A stretch of DNA of 27,468 bases, taken from positions 1-27,468 of the IMG/VR virus record IMGVR_UViG_3300042484_001988; one strand, given 5' to 3'. The DNA comes from a virus. Below are positions 14,164 through 20,546 of the stretch, piece by piece (positions within the stretch are counted from its first letter, which is position 1; each line of letters opens with the position of its first letter). The notes below the pieces were generated by a model. That model saw nothing but the letters and a program-made list of their open reading frames with translations. It did no database searches and was not told the origin of the DNA. The translations under genes and the position numbers were made by a program.

Positions 14164-14626
14164 GTGGTACCCCCCAGACTGCATAGGGCCAGCGGCCCTC
14201 CTGGGGGTATCGTACCACGAGGGGGCGGATCGGCGCAACGGTGACCGAGCAGATGCCTCGGCTGAGCGGACCGCAGACGGCGAGGAAGGCGGCGGGGCTG
14301 AGGTCGATGAGCTTCTCTCCCGGCTTGCCCTTGCTACAGCCGCACCAATCCACGACTTGGACCTGGATCCGGGCGCCGGTCCTCCGGTTGGTGACGATGA
14401 GGGGGTAGTGTTCATGGTAGGGGTTGGAGTCTCCGATCATCCGGCGAAGCTCCGGGCCGGCCGCGGCGTAGAACTTGACCGGCGCTCCCCATTCGCTCTC
14501 CCGGGTGTACCAGGCGATCGCGGGGGCTCCGTAGCGGGCGGGGTTGCCGTACCAGCTCGCAACGCCACTGACGTCCGGCTGCGGCCAGACGCTGAGGGCT
14601 GCGGTGAGCAGGATGGGGATCAGCAT
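14093..14626 (-). CDS. RlpA-like double-psi beta-barrel exported protein
   Basis: A 177-residue protein. The hydrophobic N-terminus (MLIPILLTAALSVW) looks like a signal peptide without a lipobox Cys. Next comes SGVASWYG at 20-27, the hallmark opening of RlpA-like domains, then LIVTNRRTGARIQVQVVDWC with the conserved Asp93, and KLIDLSPAAFLAV, matching the RlpA pattern D...IDLS..AA. Four Cys (95, 97, 118, 126) suggest disulphides. RlpA proteins are septal lytic transglycosylases, and related barrels bind cell wall glycans. The last 30 or so residues (beyond VVRYPQEG) run into the next gene and look unstructured. It could act in wall degradation or remodelling; the catalytic role is unproved. 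Confidence 0.75.
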   Translation of the reverse strand: MLIPILLTAALSVWPQPDVSGVASWYGNPARYGAPAIAWYTRESEWGAPVKFYAAAGPELRRMIGDSNPYHEHYPLIVTNRRTGARIQVQVVDWCGCSKGKPGEKLIDLSPAAFLAVCGPLSRGICSVTVAPIRPLVVRYPQEGRWPYAVWGVPRGSNHHRAHRLARSPLRNGDRRG

Positions 14627-14656
14627 AGATGAGGCAGCGCCTCACCTTGGATCGCC

Positions 14657-14869
14657 TTAGCGGAGGGTCTTCCGCCGTTTGACGCCGGTGGCGTCGGTGT
14701 AGATGGGCGGCTTCACCCGAGAAGCGCGGCGGTGCCGGCGAGGCTTAGGGGCCTCCGACCGCAGGGGCTCTCGGGTGAAGCTGTAGCCGGCCTCGTCCAT
14801 CGCCGAGAGGAACGCAAGCGCTCCGAGGCTGAAGACGAGGCCGACGATGACAATGGGGTCGGGGCTCAC
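14657..14869 (-). CDS. Small single-span membrane protein
   Basis: A 70-residue protein starting with GTG that overlaps the preceding stop codon (GTGA). One membrane helix lies near the N-terminus (IVIVGLVFSLGALAFLSAM). A strongly basic tail follows (KPRRHRRASRVK, then GVKRRKTLR). Such topology, a short outside end and a basic inside tail, is common in small phage membrane proteins, including some holins and superinfection exclusion proteins. Nothing more specific is visible. Confidence 0.65.
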   Translation of the reverse strand: MSPDPIVIVGLVFSLGALAFLSAMDEAGYSFTREPLRSEAPKPRRHRRASRVKPPIYTDATGVKRRKTLR

Positions 14870-15048
14870 TTCGCGGCAGCCTTGGCCTGGCGCTTCTGGA
14901 TCTTGCGCAGCTCGGCGTCGGTCGGGTTCAGTTCCGGGTGGCCGTTGACGATTGAGCGGATGAGGGCGCGCTTCACCTTCTCGTTCTCGCCCTTACTGCG
15001 GCCGGTGACGACGATCATGTCCCCGAGGATCTTGTGGGTGTCGGTCAT
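14866..15048 (-). CDS. Small basic protein, first gene of the leftward transcript
   Basis: A 60-residue protein starting MTDTHKILGDMIVVTG after a strong TAAGGAG ribosome site; ATG at 15048. It is helical and highly basic at its end (ELRKIQKRQAKAAAK), so nucleic acid binding is possible. It is the first gene behind a promoter-like sequence with a perfect TTGACA, so it is likely among the earliest expressed genes. No family recognised. Confidence 0.65.
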   Translation of the reverse strand: MTDTHKILGDMIVVTGRSKGENEKVKRALIRSIVNGHPELNPTDAELRKIQKRQAKAAAK

Positions 15049-15092
15049 GGTGTTCTCCTTACTTGTCCGGGCTCTTGTGGTCCGGTCCCCCC

Positions 15093-15120
15093 ATTCGCAC
15101 CGGGTCGTCGATCTTGTCAA
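15093..15120 (-). promoter_or_regulatory. Candidate leftward promoter (sigma70-like)
   Basis: On the minus strand a perfect TTGACA (15120-15115) is followed, after 16 bases, by GCGAAT (15098-15093), a partial match to TATAAT. The first leftward gene starts about 45 bases further on. No other minus-strand promoter of similar quality was noticed, so this may drive most of the genome. Hexamers were judged by eye only. Confidence 0.45.
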
Positions 15121-15234
15121 GAATCGGCCCGGGGGGGTACTCCCCACCACCTCAATGACCGAACCAAGCCCGGCCCTCGAGGTGGTCCGTCCTCGGTCCT
15201 GGTCTCCCTACTTCGCACAGGTTCCCCTCGTGGG

Positions 15235-15329
15235 TTGGTCACTTCCGTGCTCGGCTCACCCATAAAGACATAGTTGCACTCTCTCTTCTGTGTATTAGGG
15301 AGGGGGGTGCAGGGGGGAGGGGTGACCAA
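15235..15329. repeat. Inverted repeat TTGGTCAC / GTGACCAA
   Basis: Two perfect 8-base arms at 15235-15242 and 15322-15329 are separated by about 80 bases that contain the AT-rich patch and the G runs. The spacing is too long for a simple RNA hairpin but suits two operator half-regions or an origin cruciform. An 8-base match in 400 bases can occur by chance, so this is suggestive only. Confidence 0.35.
15298..15322 (+). other. G-quadruplex-forming motif
   Basis: Four G runs of 3, 6, 6 and 4 bases are separated by loops of 1, 4 and 1 bases (A, TGCA, A). This fulfils the usual G3+/N1-7 quadruplex rule on the plus strand. It sits between the AT-rich patch and the rightward operon, in the control region. 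Confidence 0.6.
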
Positions 15330-15375
15330 TCAACTGCGCCGATCAACACCCCGCGGGCTATGGGTGGCACCAAAG

Positions 15376-15404
15376 TTGACACCGGGCGCCGTCTGGTGCG
15401 ACTG
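15376..15404 (+). promoter_or_regulatory. Candidate rightward promoter with perfect -35 and poor -10
   Basis: TTGACA at 15376-15381 is 63 bases upstream of the first rightward ATG. At 17-18 bases spacing only CGACTG/GACTGG is found, a poor -10. If real, it may need an activator or a different sigma factor. Low confidence. Confidence 0.3.
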
Positions 15405-15444
15405 GGGGTACAGCGGCCGAGGTGCCGCAGCAAGGAGATCAACC

Positions 15445-15648
15445 ATGGCCTTCCTCTTCGTCACTCTCGTCTTCCTCTTCGCACTGTTCATGATCGCCGC
15501 CGCGGCTGAGGCAGTCGAGGAGCGCCGCCGCCTTCGCATTCGTGGCGTTCGGATCGCCGAGCCGCGGAAGGTTGTGCGGACCGGCGTCTCGCGGTATCTT
15601 GTATCAATGCCGAGCAAGACTCAGCGGAAGGGAAGGGGGGGTCGATGA
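15445..15648 (+). CDS. Small membrane protein, first gene of the rightward operon
   Basis: A 67-residue protein starting MAFLFVTLVFLFALFMIAAA after AAGGAGATCAACC. One N-terminal membrane helix is followed by an acidic then basic cytoplasmic part (EAVEERRRLRIRG), ending in a basic tail (KTQRKGRGGR). Its TGA overlaps the next ATG (ATGA). It may be a small regulatory or exclusion protein at the membrane; no family recognised. Confidence 0.65.
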   Translation: MAFLFVTLVFLFALFMIAAAAEAVEERRRLRIRGVRIAEPRKVVRTGVSRYLVSMPSKTQRKGRGGR

Positions 15649-15788
15649 TTGTCGGAGTTGAGGGGAAGATGGTGATCATCTCGACCCCGTTCGGAGACGT
15701 AGAGCTCACGCCACTCGAAGCGCACGCTTTGGCGCTCGCGGTGCTGGCCGCAGTCGTGGAGGTAGATCATGCCCCGCTCAGCAACTGA
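15645..15788 (+). CDS. Small protein, 47 residues, unknown function
   Basis: The ATG at 15645 overlaps the upstream stop (ATGA), and the frame ends at TGA 15788, inside the next gene. The product reads MIVGVEGKMVIISTPFGDVE followed by a hydrophobic alanine/valine-rich helix, LTPLEAHALALAVLAAVVEV. A beta hairpin plus one amphipathic helix would fit a small DNA- or protein-binding fold. Support comes from the overlaps with the genes on both sides. Confidence 0.5.
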   Translation: MIVGVEGKMVIISTPFGDVELTPLEAHALALAVLAAVVEVDHAPLSN

Positions 15789-15990
15789 GGTCGAGCGCCT
15801 GTGCCCCGAGTGCGACTCGAAGAGCTACGGCGGGGGATCAACGCCAACCGTGCGCGACGGCTTGGTCTATCGCCGACGCCTCTGCATGGGGCCGAAGTGC
15901 GGGATCGAATGGGTCACGGTCGAGGGAGCTATTCACGAGAACGCCAGGCTGGCTGATGCGCTCTCCTGGTATCACGAGGAGCCGCGCTGA
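15769..15990 (+). CDS. Small zinc-ribbon protein (Ogr/Delta- or NrdR-like pattern)
   Basis: A 73-residue protein. ATG 15769 follows GGAGGTAGATC and overlaps the end of the 47-residue gene by 20 bases. It holds LCPECDSKSYGGGSTP with a CxxC, then VRDGLVYRRRLCMGPKCGIE with a second pair of Cys, and a short helix. This spacing, with the basic RRR before the second pair, resembles the zinc-binding part of Ogr/Delta late gene activators and of NrdR. It could be a transcription factor for the leftward genes, which is attractive because no other regulator is visible, but it could be any small zinc ribbon. Confidence 0.65.
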   Translation: MPRSATEVERLCPECDSKSYGGGSTPTVRDGLVYRRRLCMGPKCGIEWVTVEGAIHENARLADALSWYHEEPR

Positions 15991-16358
15991 TGGGGTGGAT
16001 GGGCAACCCTGCCTTCAAGGACGCTGACGACGAGGGAGCAAAGTGGCTGCGCTCGCATTGGAAGACCGAGACGAAGAACGGCCGGACTGCTCTGTCCTTC
16101 CGCGCCTGGTGCCGCGAGCTTGGGGTGATCACCGCCGGCAACCCATCCGGCTGGGATGACATTCGCCGGGTCTCGATGGTGCCGCTCTCGTCGGTGATGC
16201 AGGTGGTCGGCGACTCGGGTGCGCCTGGTGCCGGACGCGAGCCGGAGATGACGTCAATCCTTCCGGTCGATGGTCCCCGTCGCCGGAAGAGCAAGCGCCG
16301 CCGACGCCGTCAGCTGCCGCCTTCGCTGCGGGTTGACAAGGGCGAGCAGGGGGCATAA
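15990..16358 (+). CDS. Basic protein of unknown function, last gene of the rightward operon
   Basis: A 122-residue protein. Its ATG overlaps the preceding TGA (TGATG). The N-terminal half is mixed and Trp-rich (MGWMGNPAF, KWLRSHWKTE, FRAWCRELGV). The C-terminal half contains a run of arginine and lysine (PRRRKSKRRRRRQLPP) that suggests binding to nucleic acid or a loosely folded tail. It lies before the convergent terminator. I do not recognise a family; a DNA-binding role is inference from charge. Confidence 0.6.
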   Translation: MGWMGNPAFKDADDEGAKWLRSHWKTETKNGRTALSFRAWCRELGVITAGNPSGWDDIRRVSMVPLSSVMQVVGDSGAPGAGREPEMTSILPVDGPRRRKSKRRRRRQLPPSLRVDKGEQGA

Positions 16359-16403
16359 CGTCGGAGCCTCGGTGGTTGTTCATGGGCCGCCGAGCTCCTT
16401 GTG

Positions 16404-16447
16404 AAGAGGCCGGATTCCCCGGAGGGTGGGGGATCCGGCTTCTTCTT
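16404..16447 (+). terminator. Rho-independent terminator between convergent operons
   Basis: A stem formed by AAGAGGCCGGATTCCCC and GGGGATCCGGCTTCTT (one mismatch, one bulge) closes around a short GAGGGTG loop and is followed by a pyrimidine run TTCTTCTTT. It lies 46 bases after the last rightward stop and 130 bases before the last leftward stop. It is best for the rightward operon; on the minus strand the trailing CTCTTC is weaker. Confidence 0.75.
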
Positions 16448-16580
16448 TGCCTGACGGCTCTACGGAGGCCCGCTAAGGGGCGCAGGAGGGCCGGAGAGGC
16501 CGCGGAGGGCTCATTGTGGGTGCTCCCCGAGGGACTTCGGCAGAATGGCCCGTAGGGGCCTTGGCGGGGATTCCGCGCAG

Positions 16581-16778
16581 TTAGATCTGGCGGCGGATCT
16601 TGTGGTCGCGCTTGGCCCAGCCGGTCCCCTTGTAGACGGTGCCGGGGAGGCCGGCGGAGTAGTCGCGACGCAGCTCGCCGCCGCAGTCTTCGTGCACCTT
16701 CGGGTGCTCGGCGTAGATGCTTACGGTGAGCTCGAGGCGGGCGGCGCACTTCTGGCAGGCGAAGTCAAGCATCGGCAT
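16581..16778 (-). CDS. FmdB-type zinc-ribbon protein
   Basis: A 65-residue protein starting MPMLDFACQKCAARLE. Cys8/Cys11, then HEDCGGEL with His29/Cys32, and the tail LPGTVYKGTGWAKRDH match the small FmdB zinc ribbons (usual ending VFKGSGFYKTD). In typical members the second knuckle is CPxC; here His replaces the first Cys, which can still bind zinc. It is the last gene of the long leftward unit, four bases after the metallopeptidase-like gene. FmdB-type ribbons are regulators in some methylotrophs and of unknown role in phages. Confidence 0.8.
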   Translation of the reverse strand: MPMLDFACQKCAARLELTVSIYAEHPKVHEDCGGELRRDYSAGLPGTVYKGTGWAKRDHKIRRQI

Positions 16779-16781
16779 CGG

Positions 16782-17183
16782 TCAGCTCTTCGCGAACTTC
16801 GGCGGGAGGGGAAGGAGTGGAGCCATCAGGCGAGCGAGCTTGTCGGTCGTCCGCTCGTGCGCGCGCTCGAAGGCCGAGTCGAAGATGTCGAAGGCAGCCG
16901 TGCCGAGCGTCTTCTCGAGGTCATCCTTGAGGTTGACCATCGCCGCGAGATGGCAGTGCAGGAGCTCGTGGACGATCACCCGGCGCTGGTCTTCAGCGGC
17001 AAGGGCCCAGAAGCCGTGAGCGATCCGGATGGTGGCCTCGGGCGCCTCGTCGTGGACGAGGATGTCGGCGTAGGTGTCGTCCGGTGCCTGCTCGTCGGTG
17101 ACCTTGATGGTCAGGTCGAGAAGCCCGAGGGTCCCCTGTGCCTCTTCGATGTAGCGGCGAATCTGGGAGATGCGTCGGCTCAT
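16782..17183 (-). CDS. HExxH metallopeptidase-like protein
   Basis: A 133-residue protein. A zincin signature is clear: VIVHELLHCHLAA with His72, Glu73 and His76. A glutamate in FERAHERTTDKLA (Glu106 or Glu110) could be the third metal ligand. The N-terminal part is mixed alpha/beta (DLTIKVTDEQAPDD, then ATIRIAHGFW), as in minimal SprT/WSS-like zincins. It lies between a membrane/coiled-coil protein and a zinc ribbon, after the lysis genes. Substrate unknown: it may process phage or host proteins, or cut wall peptides. It has no signal peptide. Confidence 0.75.
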   Translation of the reverse strand: MSRRISQIRRYIEEAQGTLGLLDLTIKVTDEQAPDDTYADILVHDEAPEATIRIAHGFWALAAEDQRRVIVHELLHCHLAAMVNLKDDLEKTLGTAAFDIFDSAFERAHERTTDKLARLMAPLLPLPPKFAKS

Positions 17184-17192
17184 GTCCCCTCC

Positions 17193-17600
17193 TTACTTCT
17201 TTGCGGCTGGCTTCCGGGGCCGCCGCGGCTTCTTGAGTACCTGCGCCGCAGCTTCCGCTGCGGGGTCTCGTGTAGTATCGAGCAGATCGAGCGCCGCGTC
17301 AATCCTCCCGGTCAACTCGGACAGGGCGTCGGTCATCTCGAGCACGCTCCGGCGGCTGTCGGCGAGCTCGGTCTCGAGCCGGTCGACGTGGCTGCGGAGC
17401 TCCCCGGTCTCTCGCTCAAGCCGGGCCAGGGCGTCCGTCATGGACGAGCTTAGCACGGCGACCGCTTCGGCGCTACTCTTGAGGGCGTCGCCGTGGGCCT
17501 TGCGGGCAACGGCGCGGCCGGTCAAGAGCGCGGTGACGAGCGCGGCAATGCCGGCGCCGCCGCCGAGCAGCCCGAGGAGGTTGACGATCTCAGGTGACAT
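17193..17600 (-). CDS. Membrane-anchored coiled-coil protein
   Basis: A 135-residue protein. A membrane helix occupies about residues 6-28 (LLGLLGGGAGIAALVTALLT). A long heptad-rich coiled coil follows (about 38-110, e.g. LARLERETGELRSHVDRLET), and then a basic, proline-rich end (KKPRRPRKPAAKK). It overlaps the preceding gene by 11 bases. Its position two genes after the holin suggests a lysis accessory, such as an antiholin or a spanin-like protein, but topology alone cannot decide. Confidence 0.65.
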   Translation of the reverse strand: MSPEIVNLLGLLGGGAGIAALVTALLTGRAVARKAHGDALKSSAEAVAVLSSSMTDALARLERETGELRSHVDRLETELADSRRSVLEMTDALSELTGRIDAALDLLDTTRDPAAEAAAQVLKKPRRPRKPAAKK

Positions 17601-17910
17601 CGTCCGGCGTCTCTGGCTGTGGCGTCGGGGCGTCGGTGAGATAGGCGCCGAGGTCAGCGCCGATTAGGGCGTCAATCTTGGTGCGGCTGCGGCGCTTGAC
17701 CTCGCGGTCGGCAAGCCGGGCCACGCGGGCAAGGGCGGTGAGCTGATCGTTCTGCCACTCCTGGCCCGGGACGATAGCACGCCAAAGCCAGGCCGGGTCG
17801 GGGCGAAGGTCGCCCTCGCCGTCCGGGCCCTGCTTGGTGCGAGTCTCGTCCAGGTGGACAATCAGCTCGACGCCGTCCGCGCCCTGATCGTAGGCCCCGA
17901 TAATCTTCAC
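17590..17910 (-). CDS. Small protein of unknown function between lysis genes
   Basis: A 106-residue protein. I chose GTG at 17910, giving VKIIGAYDQGADGVELIVHL; it lies two bases from the holin stop and after GGAG. The frame is open further upstream, but that part overlaps the holin and is low-complexity shadow. The N-terminal half is beta-type with LDETRTKQGPDGEGDL; the C-terminal half is a basic helix (LARVARLADREVKRRSRTK). It ends in an acidic, proline-rich tail. No family recognised. Confidence 0.6.
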   Translation of the reverse strand: MKIIGAYDQGADGVELIVHLDETRTKQGPDGEGDLRPDPAWLWRAIVPGQEWQNDQLTALARVARLADREVKRRSRTKIDALIGADLGAYLTDAPTPQPETPDDVT

Positions 17911-17911
17911 G

Positions 17912-18325
17912 TTAGGCTCCGGTGCTCTCGACGGTGAAGTCGACAGCCGGGATCGAGTCGGCAAGGACTGGCGTGGCTGCCTCGGCGTCCACGAAGATGC
18001 CCTTCTCGATCCAGACCGACGCCTCGATTGCCGCGGTGACGGCCTCCTCGTCGAGGCGGATGCCCTTGGCGAGGAGCGCGTTGGTGACGACTGCCCTCGC
18101 TGCGGCGAGCTTCGTCTGCCCGTCGCGGCCCTTGAGTGCCTGCTCTGATGCTCGAACCGCGGCCGATGCGAGCTGGCGAAGCAGGGCGTAATGTTCGGCG
18201 GTTGTGCGCGCCTTGATGTAGGTGACGACGGTGCGGGCTACCCAGCCGAGGGCGCCGATGGCAACGGGGACAAGCGCAATGACCAGTGCCGTGGTCAAAT
18301 CGCCGAGGAACGTGTTGGCTTCCAT
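17912..18325 (-). CDS. Holin, LLH family-like
   Basis: A 137-residue protein. One N-terminal membrane helix (LTTALVIALVPVAIGALGWV) is followed by a helical tail: ASAAVRASEQALKGRDGQTK, then NALLAKGIRLDEEAVTAAIE. This architecture, a single span followed by an AVRAxEQ...KG..LDE..V..AIEA pattern, is that of LLH-type phage holins. Holins time lysis by opening the inner membrane. It lies ten bases after the C39 peptidase gene, as expected for a lysis cassette. Confidence 0.82.
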   Translation of the reverse strand: MEANTFLGDLTTALVIALVPVAIGALGWVARTVVTYIKARTTAEHYALLRQLASAAVRASEQALKGRDGQTKLAAARAVVTNALLAKGIRLDEEAVTAAIEASVWIEKGIFVDAEAATPVLADSIPAVDFTVESTGA

Positions 18326-18335
18326 TGTGATCTCC

Positions 18336-19130
18336 TTACTTCGCGACGCGGCCGAACCGCCGGTCGATGATGCGGCGAACGGCCGCGACGATTGGCCGGA
18401 GGACCGGCTTGGCTGGCGCCGGGGTGACCGGTGCCGGGCTGATTGGCGCAGGGGTCGGAGCGACCGGCGCCGGGACTGGAACGAGCGGCTCCTTCCCCTT
18501 GGGGGGGACGTCTGGCGCGGGCTGCTTCTTCTTCGGGGCCGTGGTGATGATCACGCAGGTGCTCTGCTTGGCGCGACCCTTCCCCGAGGCCATGGCCTCG
18601 AAGTCTGACAGGGAGATGAGGAAGGCTTCCGCCTCCTTACCCTTGCCGGTCATCGTTGGGTCGGCGTACTGCCAGCCGCAGTCGTCGCAGTAGACGACCG
18701 TGACGTAGTGGCCGAAGCCCTTGGCAACCTTCTTGGGGTCCTTCTTGGTCCAGTAGGCGATCCACTTACGGGTCCAGGCGGACATCTTCCCGACCGGGTA
18801 GCCCTTCGGCCCCTGGACGTTGAGGATGATCGCGGCGCCGAGCTGGGCGGCTCGGACGACCTGCTCGAAGCTCTTCGGCCAGGTCCCCTTGGCGCCGTGG
18901 CGGGCGGCCATCTTAATGTTCTCGCCGAAGGTAGCGCCGGCGGAGCTGACCCCCTGCTTGTCCTGACGGCCGACGACCTTGGTGTACTCGGCCACGAAGG
19001 CGGTAACGTCGAGGTCCTCCCCGGTGACCCAGCCGATGGCGGCCGCAGTTGCAGCCGGGCCGCAGTCGTCGAGGATACCCTGCTGCCGGGCTTCCTTGTC
19101 GTGGATCTGACTCTTGACCTTCAGGCGCAT
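18336..19130 (-). CDS. Endolysin, C39-like cysteine peptidase
   Basis: A 264-residue protein; ATG 19130 follows AGGAGGGG. Residues about 10-200 form a C39-like papain-fold peptidase: catalytic Cys23 in LDDCGPAATAAA, His141 in GFGHYVTVVY and Asp157 in YADPTM. Similar C39 domains form the peptidase part of many mycobacteriophage and actinophage lysins, where they cut wall peptide bridges. Residues 201-245 are a proline/alanine-rich linker, ending in a short basic helix (VAAVRRIIDRRFGRVAK) rather than a known wall-binding domain. No signal peptide, so it depends on the holin next door. It is separated from the tail genes by a hairpin. A non-lytic processing peptidase is the alternative. Confidence 0.85.
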   Translation of the reverse strand: MRLKVKSQIHDKEARQQGILDDCGPAATAAAIGWVTGEDLDVTAFVAEYTKVVGRQDKQGVSSAGATFGENIKMAARHGAKGTWPKSFEQVVRAAQLGAAIILNVQGPKGYPVGKMSAWTRKWIAYWTKKDPKKVAKGFGHYVTVVYCDDCGWQYADPTMTGKGKEAEAFLISLSDFEAMASGKGRAKQSTCVIITTAPKKKQPAPDVPPKGKEPLVPVPAPVAPTPAPISPAPVTPAPAKPVLRPIVAAVRRIIDRRFGRVAK

Positions 19131-19159
19131 GGCCCCTCCTGCTGCTGTTCTTAGGGGAT

Positions 19160-19183
19160 CGCGGGGCCGGGGGGAGCCCCGCG
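19160..19183 (-). terminator. Hairpin between tail and lysis genes
   Basis: A perfect 8-base-pair stem (CGCGGGGC with GCCCCGCG) and 8-base loop lie directly after the stop codon of the upstream tail gene and 30 bases before the lysin ATG. There is no U run. It probably tunes read-through from tail into lysis genes. Confidence 0.5.
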
Positions 19184-19185
19184 GC

Positions 19186-20538
19186 TTACCAAAGGTCGCC
19201 GAGGCGAATGAGCGAGAGCTCGACCGGGGTGACGTCGAGGGCGGTGGTGGCGTCGTGACGGGCGTAGAGCTCGATCGGCTCCGAGTCTCCAACCTGCTGG
19301 ATGGTGGTGACGGTGACGGTGTAGGCGGCCGAGGCGTCGACGGTCAGGATGGTGTTCGCGACCGAGCCGCCGTTCTTGTAGAGGAAGAGCCGGCGGAAGG
19401 TGCCAGTCCCGTTCGACTCAAAGGAGGCCCGGGCGACAATCAGGTAGGTGCCGTGGCCCGCATAGACTTCGTTCGAGACGGGGGTCGTGAAACTGTGGGA
19501 TCCGCCGTCTGGGGCATTGTTGAGGGTGAGCTGCGTGGTCGTGTTCGCCGCAACCACAGTCACCCCGTCGCTGTACTTGGCGCCATCCGGCGAGATGCCA
19601 TAGGTGCCGATCGTCATATTGCCGCTCGGGGTCGAGGGGAAGGGGCTGACCTGCCAGAGGGCGTCAAGGTCCGACCACGGGTCGATGGTCGTGTTCTCGC
19701 CGCGCTTGACCTTGATGGTGAAGACCGAGGAGTCGAGATTGAGTAGCGCGTTGGCCCCAGTGGCCACCGGGAAGCTGTCGACGAACTCCTGCGAGGTCGC
19801 TGCGCGCGCGACGCGAATGTTGGTGATGTGGATCTGTTCGGTGCTGGTCGTTGCGCCGCCGAAGACGCGAACGCCCACCCGGACGCGAATCCATGCCGAG
19901 CCGGCGGGGACGGTTGTGCCCAAGTAGGGGTCGATCGTCTTGCCGTAGTTCCCAAGCTCGTCGATTCCGGAGAAGTAGACGAACGACTCCTCGACCACCG
20001 AGCTGTCGAGCAGGGTCGCGCGGTCTGCGGCGTAGTAGGCGGCCTCGGTGATGAGGTAGCACTCCCCGAAGCTGGCCCCGAGGGCGTCTACATAAGCGGA
20101 GACGAGCACGCGTGCTGCCAGACTCCCGCGTTGATCGGCCGCAATCGGGATCCAGCGCTCGATGGCGAGGGCCTCGTTCTCCGCGGCGCCGGCGCCGATG
20201 GTGAACTGTAGATCCACTCCGGCCGGGGTCGTGATTGGGCTCGGGACCACTTGCGCCGTGATATTGTCGGGGGCAAGAAGCCCCCACTCGTTGCCGGGGA
20301 TCAACGTGTAGTAGGGGAGCCCGTTGGTGTCGCTGATGTTCTCGCCCGGGTCCTCTGGTAGCGTGGAGAAGTCAGCATTGGGCACCCCGAAGACAATCTC
20401 GCGAGTCAGCTGCGGCCCGAGCGTCTGCGCCTCTCCGCTGGTCGTGTCGGTGCTGAGCAGCGCGTTGCCGAGCTCATCGGTGATGCCACCGGTTGGCTCG
20501 GAGAGGCTGCCAGAACTGGTTCCGACGCGGTCGACCAT
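19186..20538 (-). CDS. Minor tail / tip protein, possible receptor-binding
   Basis: A 450-residue protein starting MVDRVGTSSGSLSEPTGG. Composition is Thr/Ser/Gly/Val-rich with many short beta segments and almost no helices. Its middle part (about 50-260) reads like a carbohydrate-binding-type sandwich (FSTLPEDPGENI, later AWIRVRVGVRVFGG). The last 130 residues (YGISPDGAKYSDG to LSLIRLGDLW) resemble C1q/TNF-like jelly-roll heads with the characteristic GTYLIVARASFE and final LSLIRLG strands. Such heads sit at the end of receptor-binding proteins. It is the last tail gene before lysis. The fold calls are by eye. Confidence 0.65.
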   Translation of the reverse strand: MVDRVGTSSGSLSEPTGGITDELGNALLSTDTTSGEAQTLGPQLTREIVFGVPNADFSTLPEDPGENISDTNGLPYYTLIPGNEWGLLAPDNITAQVVPSPITTPAGVDLQFTIGAGAAENEALAIERWIPIAADQRGSLAARVLVSAYVDALGASFGECYLITEAAYYAADRATLLDSSVVEESFVYFSGIDELGNYGKTIDPYLGTTVPAGSAWIRVRVGVRVFGGATTSTEQIHITNIRVARAATSQEFVDSFPVATGANALLNLDSSVFTIKVKRGENTTIDPWSDLDALWQVSPFPSTPSGNMTIGTYGISPDGAKYSDGVTVVAANTTTQLTLNNAPDGGSHSFTTPVSNEVYAGHGTYLIVARASFESNGTGTFRRLFLYKNGGSVANTILTVDASAAYTVTVTTIQQVGDSEPIELYARHDATTALDVTPVELSLIRLGDLW

Positions 20539-20546
20539 GATGCTCC

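Larger units (their letters stand above)
15049..15444. promoter_or_regulatory. Divergent control region (about 400 bases without a supported gene)
   Basis: This is the only long non-coding stretch and the only place where transcription diverges. It holds the leftward promoter candidate, a second TTGACA facing right, an AT-richer patch (about 15260-15297) in an otherwise GC-rich genome, four G runs in a row (15298-15322), a perfect inverted repeat TTGGTCAC/GTGACCAA (15235-15242 and 15322-15329) flanking the AT/G-rich core, and a second inverted repeat ACCACCTC/GAGGTGGT near 15145-15190. Such clustering fits operators, a replication origin or both. No gene on either strand convinces. Confidence 0.6.

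Noticed and set aside
15117-15263. Minus-strand 48-codon frame in the control region
   Set aside because: No good ribosome site, Arg/Pro/Gly-rich product typical of non-coding GC-rich DNA, and it lies over the leftward promoter candidate.
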